Shown: positions 31,320 to 40,014, counted from the first letter of the stretch. The stretch is DNA of 64,000 nucleotides from Caldicellulosiruptor morganii (GCF_026810225.1 NZ_CP113865.1:1756001-1820000), one strand, 5' to 3'. Translations and numbers: made by a program. The notes: generated from the sequence alone by a model not told the origin.

Positions 31320-32084
31320 TTATAACAAAACTTCTCTTTTTATTATTACTTTTATGTTCTTTTTCAATCCAAAGTTCATAACCTCATCAGCAATTCTTCT
31401 GTAATACTCTTTCGAATCAAAGTTGAAATTTACAAAACTGTTGTAATTCCATCTTCCAAATACAATTTTTTCAACAAAGCTTATCTTTGATAAAAGCTCT
31501 CTTATGTCCTGTTGAATAATATTAGGAGTAGGGTAAGGTTCTATGCTAACCCACGTCTTAAAACCCTGTCTATGTAAAAATTCCAACGACTTTAATCTTT
31601 TTTCTACTGGAGCAGCGCCTGGCTCAAACCGTTCTCTGAATTTTTCAGAATATGAAACCAGAGAGATTCCAAAGTAGTTGTCGTCGTTTTTCGATATTCC
31701 AACCAGTTCAACTGGATAAACTCCCTTAGTTAACACCTCAACGGGAATACCATTGCTATTGAGAATATCTATAATCTGCAGAGAAAGTTTTGATACTTCT
31801 TCCTGTCTGTACATAAAAGGGTCAGTTGAAAAACACATGTTAACGTGTTTAATTTTGTATCTTAACTTTGGAATTTCTTTTTCGAGAAGATCTACAGCAT
31901 TTGAAACAATCTTAGGTGTTATCCAATCTTTGTAATCTTTCACCTTACCGAATCTTTTATTCATCAGGAAGGCATAGCATGGGTACATACAACCATGAGA
32001 ACAGCCAAGTACATGGTTAATAGTATAGTCACCATATTCAACACCTGTTTTGTACAGCAAGGTTTTGCGCTCTATTTTTAACAT
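31320..32084 (-). CDS. radical-SAM-type three-cysteine protein, partner of TcmP
   Basis: The 254-residue protein resembles spore-photoproduct-lyase/DUF5131-like radical SAM proteins: VLGCSHGCMYPCYAFLMNKR carries Cys28, Cys32 and Cys36 (Cx3Cx3C, one residue longer than the classic Cx3Cx2C), followed by HVNMCFSTDPF and VEVLTKGVYP. It should hold a 4Fe-4S cluster if the variant motif works. Convergent with tcmP. Role unknown; pairing suggests nucleic-acid modification or defence, an inference. Confidence 0.8.
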   Translation of the reverse strand: MLKIERKTLLYKTGVEYGDYTINHVLGCSHGCMYPCYAFLMNKRFGKVKDYKDWITPKIVSNAVDLLEKEIPKLRYKIKHVNMCFSTDPFMYRQEEVSKLSLQIIDILNSNGIPVEVLTKGVYPVELVGISKNDDNYFGISLVSYSEKFRERFEPGAAPVEKRLKSLEFLHRQGFKTWVSIEPYPTPNIIQQDIRELLSKISFVEKIVFGRWNYNSFVNFNFDSKEYYRRIADEVMNFGLKKNIKVIIKREVLL

Positions 32085-32101
32085 CTTCCATCATCGCCTT
32101 T

Positions 32102-32980
32102 CTATTCTAATAGGTTTTCCACCATTTCCTCCTGAAGCTGAACATTGGGCTTTTTGTATCTCAAAGTTGTTTCTATCCTCTGATGTCCCAGTAGTTGTTG
32201 CACGTCGTATAAATTCAGCCCTTTGTCAATTAACGTCTGTGCAAAGAAATGTCTGAGCATGTGTGGATGCAAATCAACTGAAGCAAGCTTGGCATACTTG
32301 AGTATAATTTTGTATGCTGCATTTCGTGTCAATGGTTTGCCTGTTGAAGTAACAAAAAAATAGTTTGTTTCTGAATAAGGTCGCTTTTTCAGGTATTCCG
32401 ACAGGTATTTTCTTGCATCCGAGTTTAAAGGCACTTCTCTGTAACTTCTACCTTTGCCCCAGATTTTCACTTTGCCTTTCCTCTCTGATAGCTCAACATC
32501 TTCAAGTTTAAGGTTTATAGCTTCTGATATTCTCATTCCTGTATTGAGTAGAAGCTCTACCAGAGCAACATCCCTTGCCTTCCCAAATTGATGTACGGTG
32601 CGACGAAACTTGTATATATCTTTTTTGTCCAAAACTACTGGGGAGAGATTCCTTGTTGTGTCTTTTACCTGCTTTAGTCTTGTTGATATGTCTTTTTTGA
32701 GTAACCCTCTGTCCAGTAGAAAATGCACAAATTTTCTTAGAGATATAATACTTCGATTTACTGTACTTGGCTTGAGGTTTTGCCGCAAAAGGTATGATTT
32801 GTATTCCACAAGGTCAAACTCTGTTAAATTCTCAGGTAAAAACTCCTGACCAGTAGTATCAATATACCAGCGCATAAAAAGTTCAACGTCTTTTGTGTAG
32901 CTTTTTATTGTGTTTTCGGTAAAATCCTGAGTTTTCAGGTATTCTTCAAACTCTTTCAGCATTTTATCATCAAGCCTCAC
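32102..32980 (-). CDS. XerC/D-like tyrosine recombinase
   Basis: The 292-residue protein has an N-terminal SAM-like core-binding domain (FTENTIKSYTKDVELFMRWY) and the catalytic set: Arg in LLNTGMRISEAINL, HxLR in HPHMLRHFFAQTL, LLGHQRIETT and Tyr in LRYKK. It could integrate or resolve the large element. It overlaps the upstream 69-residue gene by four bases. Confidence 0.93.
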   Translation of the reverse strand: MRLDDKMLKEFEEYLKTQDFTENTIKSYTKDVELFMRWYIDTTGQEFLPENLTEFDLVEYKSYLLRQNLKPSTVNRSIISLRKFVHFLLDRGLLKKDISTRLKQVKDTTRNLSPVVLDKKDIYKFRRTVHQFGKARDVALVELLLNTGMRISEAINLKLEDVELSERKGKVKIWGKGRSYREVPLNSDARKYLSEYLKKRPYSETNYFFVTSTGKPLTRNAAYKIILKYAKLASVDLHPHMLRHFFAQTLIDKGLNLYDVQQLLGHQRIETTLRYKKPNVQLQEEMVENLLE

Positions 32981-33186
32981 TTTTGAGCCAGATAATCTTT
33001 GTACATGGTATATGCTTTAAAAATTTCGTAGTACTTCTCATCGACCTTTTTTACAAATTCGTAGTCGCCGGTTCTGTAAAAGTAAGCAAAAGCTTCGTTA
33101 TAGAGTTTTCTCAGTCTGTGGAGCTCTTTTTTAAGCTGAAGCAGCATTTCCTCAGGTTTTGCTGGATTTTTTACTTTCCTGAACAT
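32977..33186 (-). CDS. hypothetical protein (69 aa)
   Basis: MFRKVKNPAKPEEMLLQLKK followed by two helices rich in Tyr and Lys (NEAFAYFYRTGDYEFVKKVD). GGGGGGATT precedes the ATG. Tight overlap with the recombinase suggests a partner, perhaps a directionality factor, but there is no sequence proof. Confidence 0.6.
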   Translation of the reverse strand: MFRKVKNPAKPEEMLLQLKKELHRLRKLYNEAFAYFYRTGDYEFVKKVDEKYYEIFKAYTMYKDYLAQK

Positions 33187-33354
33187 TGTGAATCCCCCCT
33201 TTTATTTTGCTCTAAAAACATTATGTTGAAAAAATTTTGCTTCTTATTTGATGGTTTTTCTGATATTATTGTACCATAAAACACTGAATATTGCAACATA
33301 ATGTATAGTTATGAGTATAAATTATTTGTAATTGCACTATGATGAAAACAAAAA

Positions 33355-33378
33355 AAGGCAGGTGTGAACCTGCCCTTT
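33355..33378 (-). terminator. terminator of the coiled-coil gene
   Basis: AAGGCAGGT (33355-33363) and ACCTGCC (33368-33374) form a stem; on the minus strand it is followed by TTTTTTTGTTTT. Confidence 0.8.
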
Positions 33379-33382
33379 ACCT

Positions 33383-34078
33383 TTATTTTAAAACTATCGC
33401 TGTGACAATTCCTGCAAACCCTGTCAAAAGTGCTACGATGATGCCAATCGTATTCCATCTGAATGTGTTTTTTATGTCTGCAATTTCATTCCTAATATTT
33501 GCAACTTCATTTCTAATATTTGCAAACTCTTTCGCTGTCTCCTCTTTGAATTGTACAAACTCATTCCTAAGGTCGGTTATCTCTTTTCTCACATTGGCGA
33601 ACTCTTTGGTTGTCTCTTCTTTGAATTGTATAAACTCACTCCTAAGGTCGTTTATCTCTTTCCTGATGCTGGCAAACTCCTTGGCTGTCTCCTGCTTGAA
33701 ATCTGCAATTTCATTTTTTAAATCAGCTATTTCTTTTCTGACACTTGAGAACTCTTTTGTGCTCTCCTGTTTGACATTGCTCAGCTCTGTTGTTGTATCG
33801 CTTCTCAAGTCTGTGATTTGATAGACAGTTTCTTTTTGCAGGCTTGCAACCTGATTTGACAGTTCACCAATCTTCTGGTTAAACTCATTTTTGAGGTTAA
33901 CCTCCAGAGTCTTCAGTTTGGTATCAACCTCTGTTCTGACTTCTGAAATTTCACGTCTTACATCCTGAAGATGAGAATTAAATTCAATCCTCAAAAGGTC
34001 GATACTCATAGGACTTAAGTAAATTCTAACTCTGTCCTTTCTTCTTTCCCTTTCATTTTCCATATTACTCATCTCCAT
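33383..34078 (-). CDS. membrane-anchored coiled-coil repeat protein
   Basis: The 231-residue protein is a long coiled coil ending in one membrane helix (TIGIIVALLTGFAGIVTAIV). Residues about 105-210 hold four 25-residue repeats of the form KEFAxxRKEIxDLRNEFxQF-KEET. It resembles phage/DUF1640-type tail-anchored coiled coils; function unknown. It has a GAGT leader although it lies apart from the recombination operon. Confidence 0.8.
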   Translation of the reverse strand: MEMSNMENERERRKDRVRIYLSPMSIDLLRIEFNSHLQDVRREISEVRTEVDTKLKTLEVNLKNEFNQKIGELSNQVASLQKETVYQITDLRSDTTTELSNVKQESTKEFSSVRKEIADLKNEIADFKQETAKEFASIRKEINDLRSEFIQFKEETTKEFANVRKEITDLRNEFVQFKEETAKEFANIRNEVANIRNEIADIKNTFRWNTIGIIVALLTGFAGIVTAIVLK

Positions 34079-34127
34079 TTTTTATACTCCCCCTTCTTAT
34101 TGGTTTTACTCAAAAGAAGGGGCAGAT
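34079..34127 (-). promoter_or_regulatory. GAGT leader of the coiled-coil gene
   Basis: Minus strand: CCCCTTCTT, TTGAGTAAAACCAAT, AAGAAGGGG, GAGTATAAAAA, ATG. CCCCTTCTT and AAGAAGGGG form a perfect 9-bp stem that would bury the ribosome site with GAGTAAAACC in the loop, the clearest case of the set. Confidence 0.75.
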
Positions 34128-34162
34128 GTTTACATTTTTATTATAGATTTTTGTTGCTGTTT

Positions 34163-34501
34163 TTACAATCCCAGCAGAATCTTTATTTTCTCTTCCAGTT
34201 CTCTTAATTTTTCATTTGGAAGTTGACCTATCTTTTTGACAAGTCTTTCTTTTGAGATTGAGCGTATATCTTCAGGTTTTGCAAATGATACTTTTGCAAG
34301 TCCGCTGTTTTCGGGCTGTATTTCTACATGCAGCGGTATATTTTTGTTCTTGCTTGTGATTAGTACAACAACCACCAGCTCAGCAGCACATGAATTGAAT
34401 TCATCCACTGAGATTATTACTGCTGGACGAACACCGCTCTGTTCATGTCCTCTTGTTGGTTTTAAATCTACAAGCCATATTTCTCCTCTTTTGGCGTTCA
34501 T
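34163..34501 (-). CDS. mazF: MazF/PemK-family mRNA interferase toxin
   Basis: The 112-residue protein shows RGEIWLVDLKPTRGHEQSGVRPAVIIS, PLHVEIQPENSGLAKVSFAKPEDIRSISKERLVKKIG, the MazF fold with its conserved Arg (GVRP) and Ser/Thr. It cleaves mRNA at short motifs. It overlaps the antitoxin gene by four bases. Confidence 0.93.
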   Translation of the reverse strand: MNAKRGEIWLVDLKPTRGHEQSGVRPAVIISVDEFNSCAAELVVVVLITSKNKNIPLHVEIQPENSGLAKVSFAKPEDIRSISKERLVKKIGQLPNEKLRELEEKIKILLGL

Positions 34502-34749
34502 TGCTCAATCCCATCCTGCAATGTGTTTTCCCAAAGCTCCCTTTCCTCAATCTCCTCCTGCCAGAGCTTCTTGTTTTCTTTAAGAGCAGCAAAGGCTTCA
34601 GCAGTTTTAGAAAGCATGACTTTCCTTTTGTACTCTTTAAGAGCTTCCTGAATTATCTTTTGCATTGGTTGATTGAGCTCCGAAGCCAGTTTCTTTAAGC
34701 CTTCATACGTTTCAACATCTACTCTTACCGTTGTTGTTTTGTTTAGCAT
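34498..34749 (-). CDS. mazE: MazE-type antitoxin, ribbon-helix-helix
   Basis: The 83-residue protein has an RHH start (TTTVRVDVETYEGLKKLASELNQPMQKIIQEALKEY) and an acidic, flexible end that should bind MazF. It is first in the pair. Confidence 0.85.
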   Translation of the reverse strand: MLNKTTTVRVDVETYEGLKKLASELNQPMQKIIQEALKEYKRKVMLSKTAEAFAALKENKKLWQEEIEERELWENTLQDGIEQ

Positions 34750-34832
34750 ATTATCGTCCCCACAGTAGATTGTTTTATCTACTTAATAGTATACCATCTT
34801 AGATTGGGTTTCTGCAAACAAAATTTTTGTTT

Positions 34833-35678
34833 TTAGCTTTTTGCGGCCTGTTGCCATATCTCCAGTTTTCCAGCCAACTCTTTTGAAATGATATACTTGC
34901 CCAGCTTTAGTTTTCTTGCCTTTTGCATATACTCTAAAAAATGCTCCTCAACTGCCAGATTGCAGTTTTCTATCTCCACTATTATATTGCCCTGTTCTTC
35001 TGTTTTTGTCACACTGATGTATGGAAATAGATTTTTAGAAAGCTTTTTGCTGTTCCCACCTTTTAGCTTTAGTTTCTTTATGCTGAGCTCTAAGCTCCAT
35101 GTGTAGTTTTTTAGAAGCTGCAAGAGTACATAGATTCCTGTTCTGATTTCCCTGTCACTCGGTGTTGCTTCACCAAGGACGTATTTGACAAAAGCAATAT
35201 CATCAGAGATTATTCTTAGCTTTTTCTCCACTGGAATTAAAGGCAAAATTGCTATTAATGAAAGTGCATGAGAATATCTTGTCGCTTTTGTGCCAAAGTC
35301 GTATATCTTCTCTTCCTTTCTGTCTCTATCTATTTTGAATACTCTTACAACTCCGCTTGAAAGTGAGTTAAGAAAAATACAAATTGTATCATTTTCTTTT
35401 CCTCTCTCATCACCCATGTTCCACTTATTTCCTTTGCCTGAACGGAACTCAAAAGCCACCCTGCCGTTTTCATACACAAGTCTTGCTCTGAACCTTTTGT
35501 TCTTTGCCTGCGAGAAAAACTCAATTTCATCAGTGATGCCCTCCAGTACAAGCTTGTCTACATCGTCCTGTTTTAGCTCATAGCCGTGAAAAACTACTGG
35601 CAGGGAAATCTGGCAGGCAATACATTTGTATTTTCCATCTTCTACAACAAACTCACCTTTGCATTTCGGACAAATCAT
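34833..35678 (-). CDS. zinc-ribbon protein with topoisomerase-III-like C-terminal repeat
   Basis: Residues 3-22 hold two CxxC pairs (CPKC, CIAC). Residues about 40-85 (GITDEIEFFSQAKNKRFRARLVYENGRVAFEF) resemble the FxSKKTGKxFxAxL repeat found at the end of topoisomerases. The rest, to 281, is unrecognised. It is followed by two small genes upstream on the strand, together forming a short operon. Confidence 0.6.
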   Translation of the reverse strand: MICPKCKGEFVVEDGKYKCIACQISLPVVFHGYELKQDDVDKLVLEGITDEIEFFSQAKNKRFRARLVYENGRVAFEFRSGKGNKWNMGDERGKENDTICIFLNSLSSGVVRVFKIDRDRKEEKIYDFGTKATRYSHALSLIAILPLIPVEKKLRIISDDIAFVKYVLGEATPSDREIRTGIYVLLQLLKNYTWSLELSIKKLKLKGGNSKKLSKNLFPYISVTKTEEQGNIIVEIENCNLAVEEHFLEYMQKARKLKLGKYIISKELAGKLEIWQQAAKS

Positions 35679-35694
35679 CTAAAGCTCTCCTTTC

Positions 35695-35895
35695 TTAATT
35701 AATCACTATTGTTCGGTACTTGCCTTTTTCCCTTGTTATAAACCCACTCTTTTCAAGACTGATTAGCTCATTGCGCACAGTGGTTGGACTGTAGCCTGTA
35801 CCATCCGCAATCTCTCTTATCGTGGGCCCATATCTTTTGTCTTCATGAAAGCTTTTTATGAAAAGAAGTATATGTCTCTGCCTTTCACTCAACAT
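35695..35895 (-). CDS. LexA-like winged-helix protein (66 aa)
   Basis: LSERQRHILLFIKSFHEDKRYGPTIREIADGTGYSPTTVRNELISLEKSGFI is the LexA DNA-binding domain without the peptidase domain. It may regulate this cluster. Overlaps the next gene upstream by seven bases. Confidence 0.85.
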   Translation of the reverse strand: MLSERQRHILLFIKSFHEDKRYGPTIREIADGTGYSPTTVRNELISLEKSGFITREKGKYRTIVIN

Positions 35896-36182
35896 TTTGC
35901 ACCACTCCTTTTGTCAGTTTTTAATGGTCTGAAGTTTTTCAGCACCTCTTTTTTATAACGCTCATAGTCAATTCCGAGAAAATCACAGATAAGCTGGCAG
36001 TATCTACTCCTGACAAAGCTCAGAGCTTCCATCTTAATTCGCCATGGCTCATTTCTGCCATCATAACAGCCCCGTGGAACCGGATTTTGCAGGTCTTCTT
36101 TTGTAAGTATCAAAACCTCTGCAAATAGATTTTTCAAAAATGCTATTTCAGGGTCTTCTGAGAGCCTTTGTATCAAGCTCAT
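35889..36182 (-). CDS. hypothetical protein (97 aa)
   Basis: MSLIQRLSEDPEIAFLKNLF, GCYDGRNEPWRIKMEALSFV and IDYERYKKEVLKNF suggest a compact helical protein; no family recognised. It starts 17 bp after the wall hydrolase gene. Confidence 0.65.
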   Translation of the reverse strand: MSLIQRLSEDPEIAFLKNLFAEVLILTKEDLQNPVPRGCYDGRNEPWRIKMEALSFVRSRYCQLICDFLGIDYERYKKEVLKNFRPLKTDKRSGAKC

Positions 36183-36199
36183 CCCAAAAACCCCCTTCC

Positions 36200-38362
36200 C
36201 TATTTGACAAGTTGCTGCAAAATCTCAAACGGGTCAACGGGCTGTCCTGCAACTCTTATTTCAAAATGAAGATGTGGACCGGTAGACCATCCTGTTGAAC
36301 CCACACCACCAATTACACCTCCCTGCGTAACAGCCTGCCCCTGCTGGACAACAACTGAACTGAGATGTCCATACAGCACTTCTATCTCCTGTCCTGAAAG
36401 AGTACCTTTTACAATAACAGTATTGCCATAGCCTTCCATAGTACCCGCAAACTCAACTGTACCGTTTATTATGCTTTTCACATCAGCATTCATTGGAGCT
36501 CCAATGTCAACACCCGTGTGCAGTTTTTCTCTACCCGTGATTGGGTGAATTCTCAAGCCATACAGGCTTGTTATTATCATGTATTTGTCATCTACTGGCA
36601 TGTACTCTGGATGCTGTTTTTCAAAAATTCTAAACTTAAAAAGTCTTGCCTGGGCAATTAGCTTTTGCGCATACTGTGTACGTGTTTTTTTATAGTCAGG
36701 TGCATCCGATTTGCAGCCATTGGGACCGAGCCAGTAGCTTGCCAGTGCAGGTATTACACCTTCCTGCCAGCCGCTTCCTACCCAGTCAATCTGCGCACTG
36801 CCAAGATAGCTTTTAAAAACAAATGACCCTATTAAAATCTGGTCACGTGGATTGTTAATATCGCCTGTAATGTCGATGTTGGGGTAGCGTGCTTTGAAGT
36901 CTTTCACATGCCCATCCCAGTAGATTTGCTGCACCTGCATAAGTCCGATGGCATAGCCATCCTTGTTTTTTGCTTTTGCTTTTGGATTGAAGGAGCTTTC
37001 TCTTGCTGCTATTGCTGCTAAGAACCATTTGGGTATGCCAAGGATTTTCTCTGCCTCCTCAAAGTATTGCTCATACTGTGCAGGCACATATTGAATAAGT
37101 GAACTTGCCGATACAACTTTGGGCGTTCCAAAGATGTTTTCTTTCACGTCTTCAAAAAGCCACCCAAAGTCCATGTCGCCTCTTTCATATGTCATTGCTG
37201 TGTATATGATAATTTTTTTTGCAAATTCGATATCAGCATTTTTATCGTCCTCAAGTATCAATTCTTCAAGCCTTTTATACTCTGCATCGAAGTTATATGT
37301 GCTGTCAATCACAGGCATGGTCTGGACTTTTTGCAGTGTTTCTTCATTTAATACTGTTTCCTGTGAATCAGTGTATGAAACATTTTTGGCTTTTTTCGGA
37401 AGTGAAACAGAAGGGTTTTGGTTGCCCGGGTCAAGCACATCTGTTTTTGCAGTCTTTTCAATTTTTTCTGCATTGTCAAGATTGCTGACAATTTCATATT
37501 TTGTCTTGATATTTAAATCCTTTGCCCTTTTTGCTTCTTTTTGTTCAATTATTTTCTTGGGGTCAAAATCAAGTTCAAGTTTGCCGCTATCCTCAACCTT
37601 TGCTGACTTTGGCAGGTTGTTCTGGTACGTGGTTGTGGTTTTCTGAAGTTTGTACGAAACAGTAAACCGATTTTTGATTGTATCAGCACAAATCAAAAGG
37701 TAGATGGGCTGTGTTTCTGTCAACTTTACCTTCTCTGTCCATGTTATTCTAACAGTCTGGGTTTTAACAGAACTTACCTTTTCGGTTTGGCCAGTTTGAG
37801 GGTTGTATACTTCATTTTCGACCGTATACGTATATGTTCTTGTTTTTTCCTTTGTGACCTCTTTTGTGGTTTCTGTTGTAATATTGTGTTTGATATAAAA
37901 AAATCGTGGCTGCATTCTTTTTGCTATACTCAAAAGCTCGTTTTTGCATTTGCGATAATACACTTCTGGCAAAAGCTTCTTTATTACATCCTCTGTAACA
38001 TTTTTAATTCCTCTCTTTGCAGCTTCTTTCGTAACCTCTTCCAAATCTTTTTTCTCCAGCAGTCCCATGTTACTTGAAAGAACAAGGTATTTGTAATATG
38101 CAATTACCCATGGATAGGTAAGGATTAAGTCTTCATCAATTCCGTTATAATCATAAAGGTTTCCGTTTAGTTTTCGTATCTCTTCGGTAACTTCGCGAAG
38201 CAACCTTTCGTTTTGCTCTTTGGTAAGTTTTTCAGAAATACTTTTCTCTTTAGCAAATGAGTATATAACAGCAAGGAAGGTGATTATTATGAGAAAAAAG
38301 CCAATAAGGGCTATAGCAAATGGATTTTTGAGTAAGTCTTTGAATCTGCTTTTTCTTTTCAC
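36200..38362 (-). CDS. bifunctional wall hydrolase: lytic transglycosylase plus M23 peptidase
   Basis: I start at the GTG at 38362 (MKRKSRFKDLLKNPF) behind AAAAGGAGG, giving 720 residues. One N-terminal membrane helix (FAIALIGFFLIIITFLAVIY) is followed by about 400 helical/linker residues, an SLT domain (about 438-560, catalytic Glu in AIAARESSFNP) and an M23 domain at the end (HTGVDIGAPM, YGHLSS, GPHLHFEIR). Such enzymes open the wall for conjugation machines in Gram-positives (VirB1/CwlT-like). It lies beside the Tad locus and SSB. Confidence 0.9.
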   Translation of the reverse strand: MKRKSRFKDLLKNPFAIALIGFFLIIITFLAVIYSFAKEKSISEKLTKEQNERLLREVTEEIRKLNGNLYDYNGIDEDLILTYPWVIAYYKYLVLSSNMGLLEKKDLEEVTKEAAKRGIKNVTEDVIKKLLPEVYYRKCKNELLSIAKRMQPRFFYIKHNITTETTKEVTKEKTRTYTYTVENEVYNPQTGQTEKVSSVKTQTVRITWTEKVKLTETQPIYLLICADTIKNRFTVSYKLQKTTTTYQNNLPKSAKVEDSGKLELDFDPKKIIEQKEAKRAKDLNIKTKYEIVSNLDNAEKIEKTAKTDVLDPGNQNPSVSLPKKAKNVSYTDSQETVLNEETLQKVQTMPVIDSTYNFDAEYKRLEELILEDDKNADIEFAKKIIIYTAMTYERGDMDFGWLFEDVKENIFGTPKVVSASSLIQYVPAQYEQYFEEAEKILGIPKWFLAAIAARESSFNPKAKAKNKDGYAIGLMQVQQIYWDGHVKDFKARYPNIDITGDINNPRDQILIGSFVFKSYLGSAQIDWVGSGWQEGVIPALASYWLGPNGCKSDAPDYKKTRTQYAQKLIAQARLFKFRIFEKQHPEYMPVDDKYMIITSLYGLRIHPITGREKLHTGVDIGAPMNADVKSIINGTVEFAGTMEGYGNTVIVKGTLSGQEIEVLYGHLSSVVVQQGQAVTQGGVIGGVGSTGWSTGPHLHFEIRVAGQPVDPFEILQQLVK

Positions 38363-38428
38363 ATTCAACCCTCCTTTTAGGATGTGGCAAGCATAGCTTT
38401 TGAGAGCAGTCAAGCAGGCTATAACAAA

Positions 38429-38453
38429 AAAGCAGGGTTTTAAACCCTGCTTT
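38429..38453 (-). terminator. terminator overlapping the ssb stop
   Basis: AAAGCAGGGTTT (38429-38440) pairs with AAACCCTGCTTT (38442-38453); T run follows on the minus strand. Confidence 0.8.
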
Positions 38454-38925
38454 AAAACGGCAACTCACTTTCTGATGTGATAACGCCATTTTCTACTGGT
38501 GGCTCAAAACTCTGGTCTTCTTCAAAAATTTCCTCAAGTTCCTTTTCAAGTTCGTCATCGGAAGCTTCAGATTCTGCTGGCGCTGGAATTTCTGCAGCCT
38601 GTTCATGCTGCTGTTCCTTTTTTGCACCCGCAAACCAGAACCGCTCCACCACAAACCTGAACGTTGGGTACTGTGCACCTTCTTTTGTCTTCCCAGTAGC
38701 ATTTTCAACTCTTGCTTCTACCAGTATCTCTCTGCCCTTTTGATAGTATTGCTCCAAAAGCTCTGCATTTTTGTTGAAAGCTATGCACGGAATGAATTGT
38801 GCCCTTTTTTCATCCTTGACCTTTCTGTCCATGGCAATCGTGATGCGCACCAGTTTGTTGCCGTTTTGAGTCGTAAATACCTCGGGGTCTTTTGTGAGTC
38901 TGCCAAAAAACAAGCATTTGTTCAT
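38452..38925 (-). CDS. ssb: single-stranded DNA-binding protein
   Basis: The 157-residue protein has the SSB OB fold (MNKCLFFGRLTKDPEVFTTQNGNKLVRITIAMD...FIPCIAFNKNAELLEQYYQKGREILVEARVENATG), an acidic Glu/Asp-rich linker, and the C-terminal tip ESELPF, which is close to the usual DDDIPF. Mobile-element SSBs protect transferred single strands. Confidence 0.93.
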   Translation of the reverse strand: MNKCLFFGRLTKDPEVFTTQNGNKLVRITIAMDRKVKDEKRAQFIPCIAFNKNAELLEQYYQKGREILVEARVENATGKTKEGAQYPTFRFVVERFWFAGAKKEQQHEQAAEIPAPAESEASDDELEKELEEIFEEDQSFEPPVENGVITSESELPF

Positions 38926-38940
38926 GATTTTCTCTCCTTT

Positions 38941-39561
38941 CTACTGAATTAACACATAATAGACACCTAATTTTTCTTTTTCCTTTATCCTCTTTGCTGT
39001 ACTATTATCCGTTGCTATCTCAACCATACTCACAAGGTTAGATGAATATTCGTTAGTTGTCTTTCCAGCTTCTCTTCCAGCCTGGTCATACAGTCTTACA
39101 AGCTTTAAGTGTTCAAAGACATTTGTATGTGTTTGATTATTTGCTGTTTCAACATTCAAAAGACCTATATATTCAGCGTTTTTGAAAGCCTCAAGCGGTA
39201 CAGGGTCTACTTTGACAACTATGTGTGTGGTATATACATCTTCATACACTGTATTTGCAACAAGTTCTGGCGTAATGATACAGCCTTTTGGAATAGTTGT
39301 TTTTGCAAAGAGATTTGAAACATCCCCGGGAGATACTACTGGTGCACTGATGTCAATTGTAGTTTGTATTGCTTTTTCCCCTATCTTTTCACCACTCCTG
39401 ATTGTGTCCATTGCTATAAACACTGTCTTTGATTTTATCTTTGTGGCTCTGTCCATCTGTGTATATACTACAACCATCAGAAAAACTGCTATAACAGCAG
39501 AGAAAAAGGCTATCATGATTTTTTTTAGTTTCAAGTCCTTATCACCACCTTTGCTCTTCAT
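38941..39561 (-). CDS. CpaB/RcpC-like SAF-domain protein (Tad pilus)
   Basis: After a short cytoplasmic start there is one membrane helix (IAFFSAVIAVFLMVVVY), then a SAF-like domain: VFIAMDTIRSGEKIGEKAIQTTID and LFAKTTIPKGCIITPELV. In Tad systems CpaB is a periplasmic or wall-side assembly factor. It belongs to the pilin-side gene group; overlaps the next gene by four bases. Confidence 0.8.
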   Translation of the reverse strand: MKSKGGDKDLKLKKIMIAFFSAVIAVFLMVVVYTQMDRATKIKSKTVFIAMDTIRSGEKIGEKAIQTTIDISAPVVSPGDVSNLFAKTTIPKGCIITPELVANTVYEDVYTTHIVVKVDPVPLEAFKNAEYIGLLNVETANNQTHTNVFEHLKLVRLYDQAGREAGKTTNEYSSNLVSMVEIATDNSTAKRIKEKEKLGVYYVLIQ

Positions 39562-39752
39562 TGGTTAATACCGACAGCCATCTGGCTTTTCAAGTATTCA
39601 TCCAGCACCTGTAAAAGTTTCTCAACAGTTTTTGATACATTGATTATTGACGGTGCAATCTGGAATATTACAAACACAAGCAAAATTGCTACTTCAAGTA
39701 TTTCTGTCGCACCATTCTGGCTTTTCAGAAGCTTCTTGAGAAAATTATTCAT
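39558..39752 (-). CDS. Flp pilin-like small protein, copy 2
   Basis: The 64-residue protein has a class III-type leader MNNFLKKLLKSQNG then ATEILEVAILLVFVIFQIAP, one hydrophobic helix and an amphipathic end. Cleavage after Gly14 by the prepilin peptidase is likely. The same leader form is found in the gene at 41405. Confidence 0.65.
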   Translation of the reverse strand: MNNFLKKLLKSQNGATEILEVAILLVFVIFQIAPSIINVSKTVEKLLQVLDEYLKSQMAVGINQ

Positions 39753-39801
39753 AGGTTCCTCTCTCTCCTTTGAAAAGTGAGAAGGAGCAGAAAACCCCTT
39801 C

Positions 39802-40014
39802 TCACTTGATAAATAGTGTCAGTGCAGCACACAAAATAGCAAGGGTTATTTCCATAACAAAAAGCATTGTCACATTGCTTGAAATGCTTGAAAATTTCTT
39901 TCTAAGTTCTTTGAATGGATACAAAGCATTACCTGTTAGCACCATTACTGTTAAAAGTGTCCCTGCACTCGCACCTGCAAAAAGCATAAATGCAAACCAC
40001 AATCTGACACCCAT
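39802..40014 (-). CDS. two-helix membrane protein (70 aa)
   Basis: Two hydrophobic helices (LWFAFMLFAGASAGTLLTVMVL and TMLFVMEITLAILCAALTLF) flank a basic loop (PFKELRKKF). No family recognised; position in the pilin cluster suggests a Tad accessory role. Confidence 0.65.
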   Translation of the reverse strand: MGVRLWFAFMLFAGASAGTLLTVMVLTGNALYPFKELRKKFSSISSNVTMLFVMEITLAILCAALTLFIK

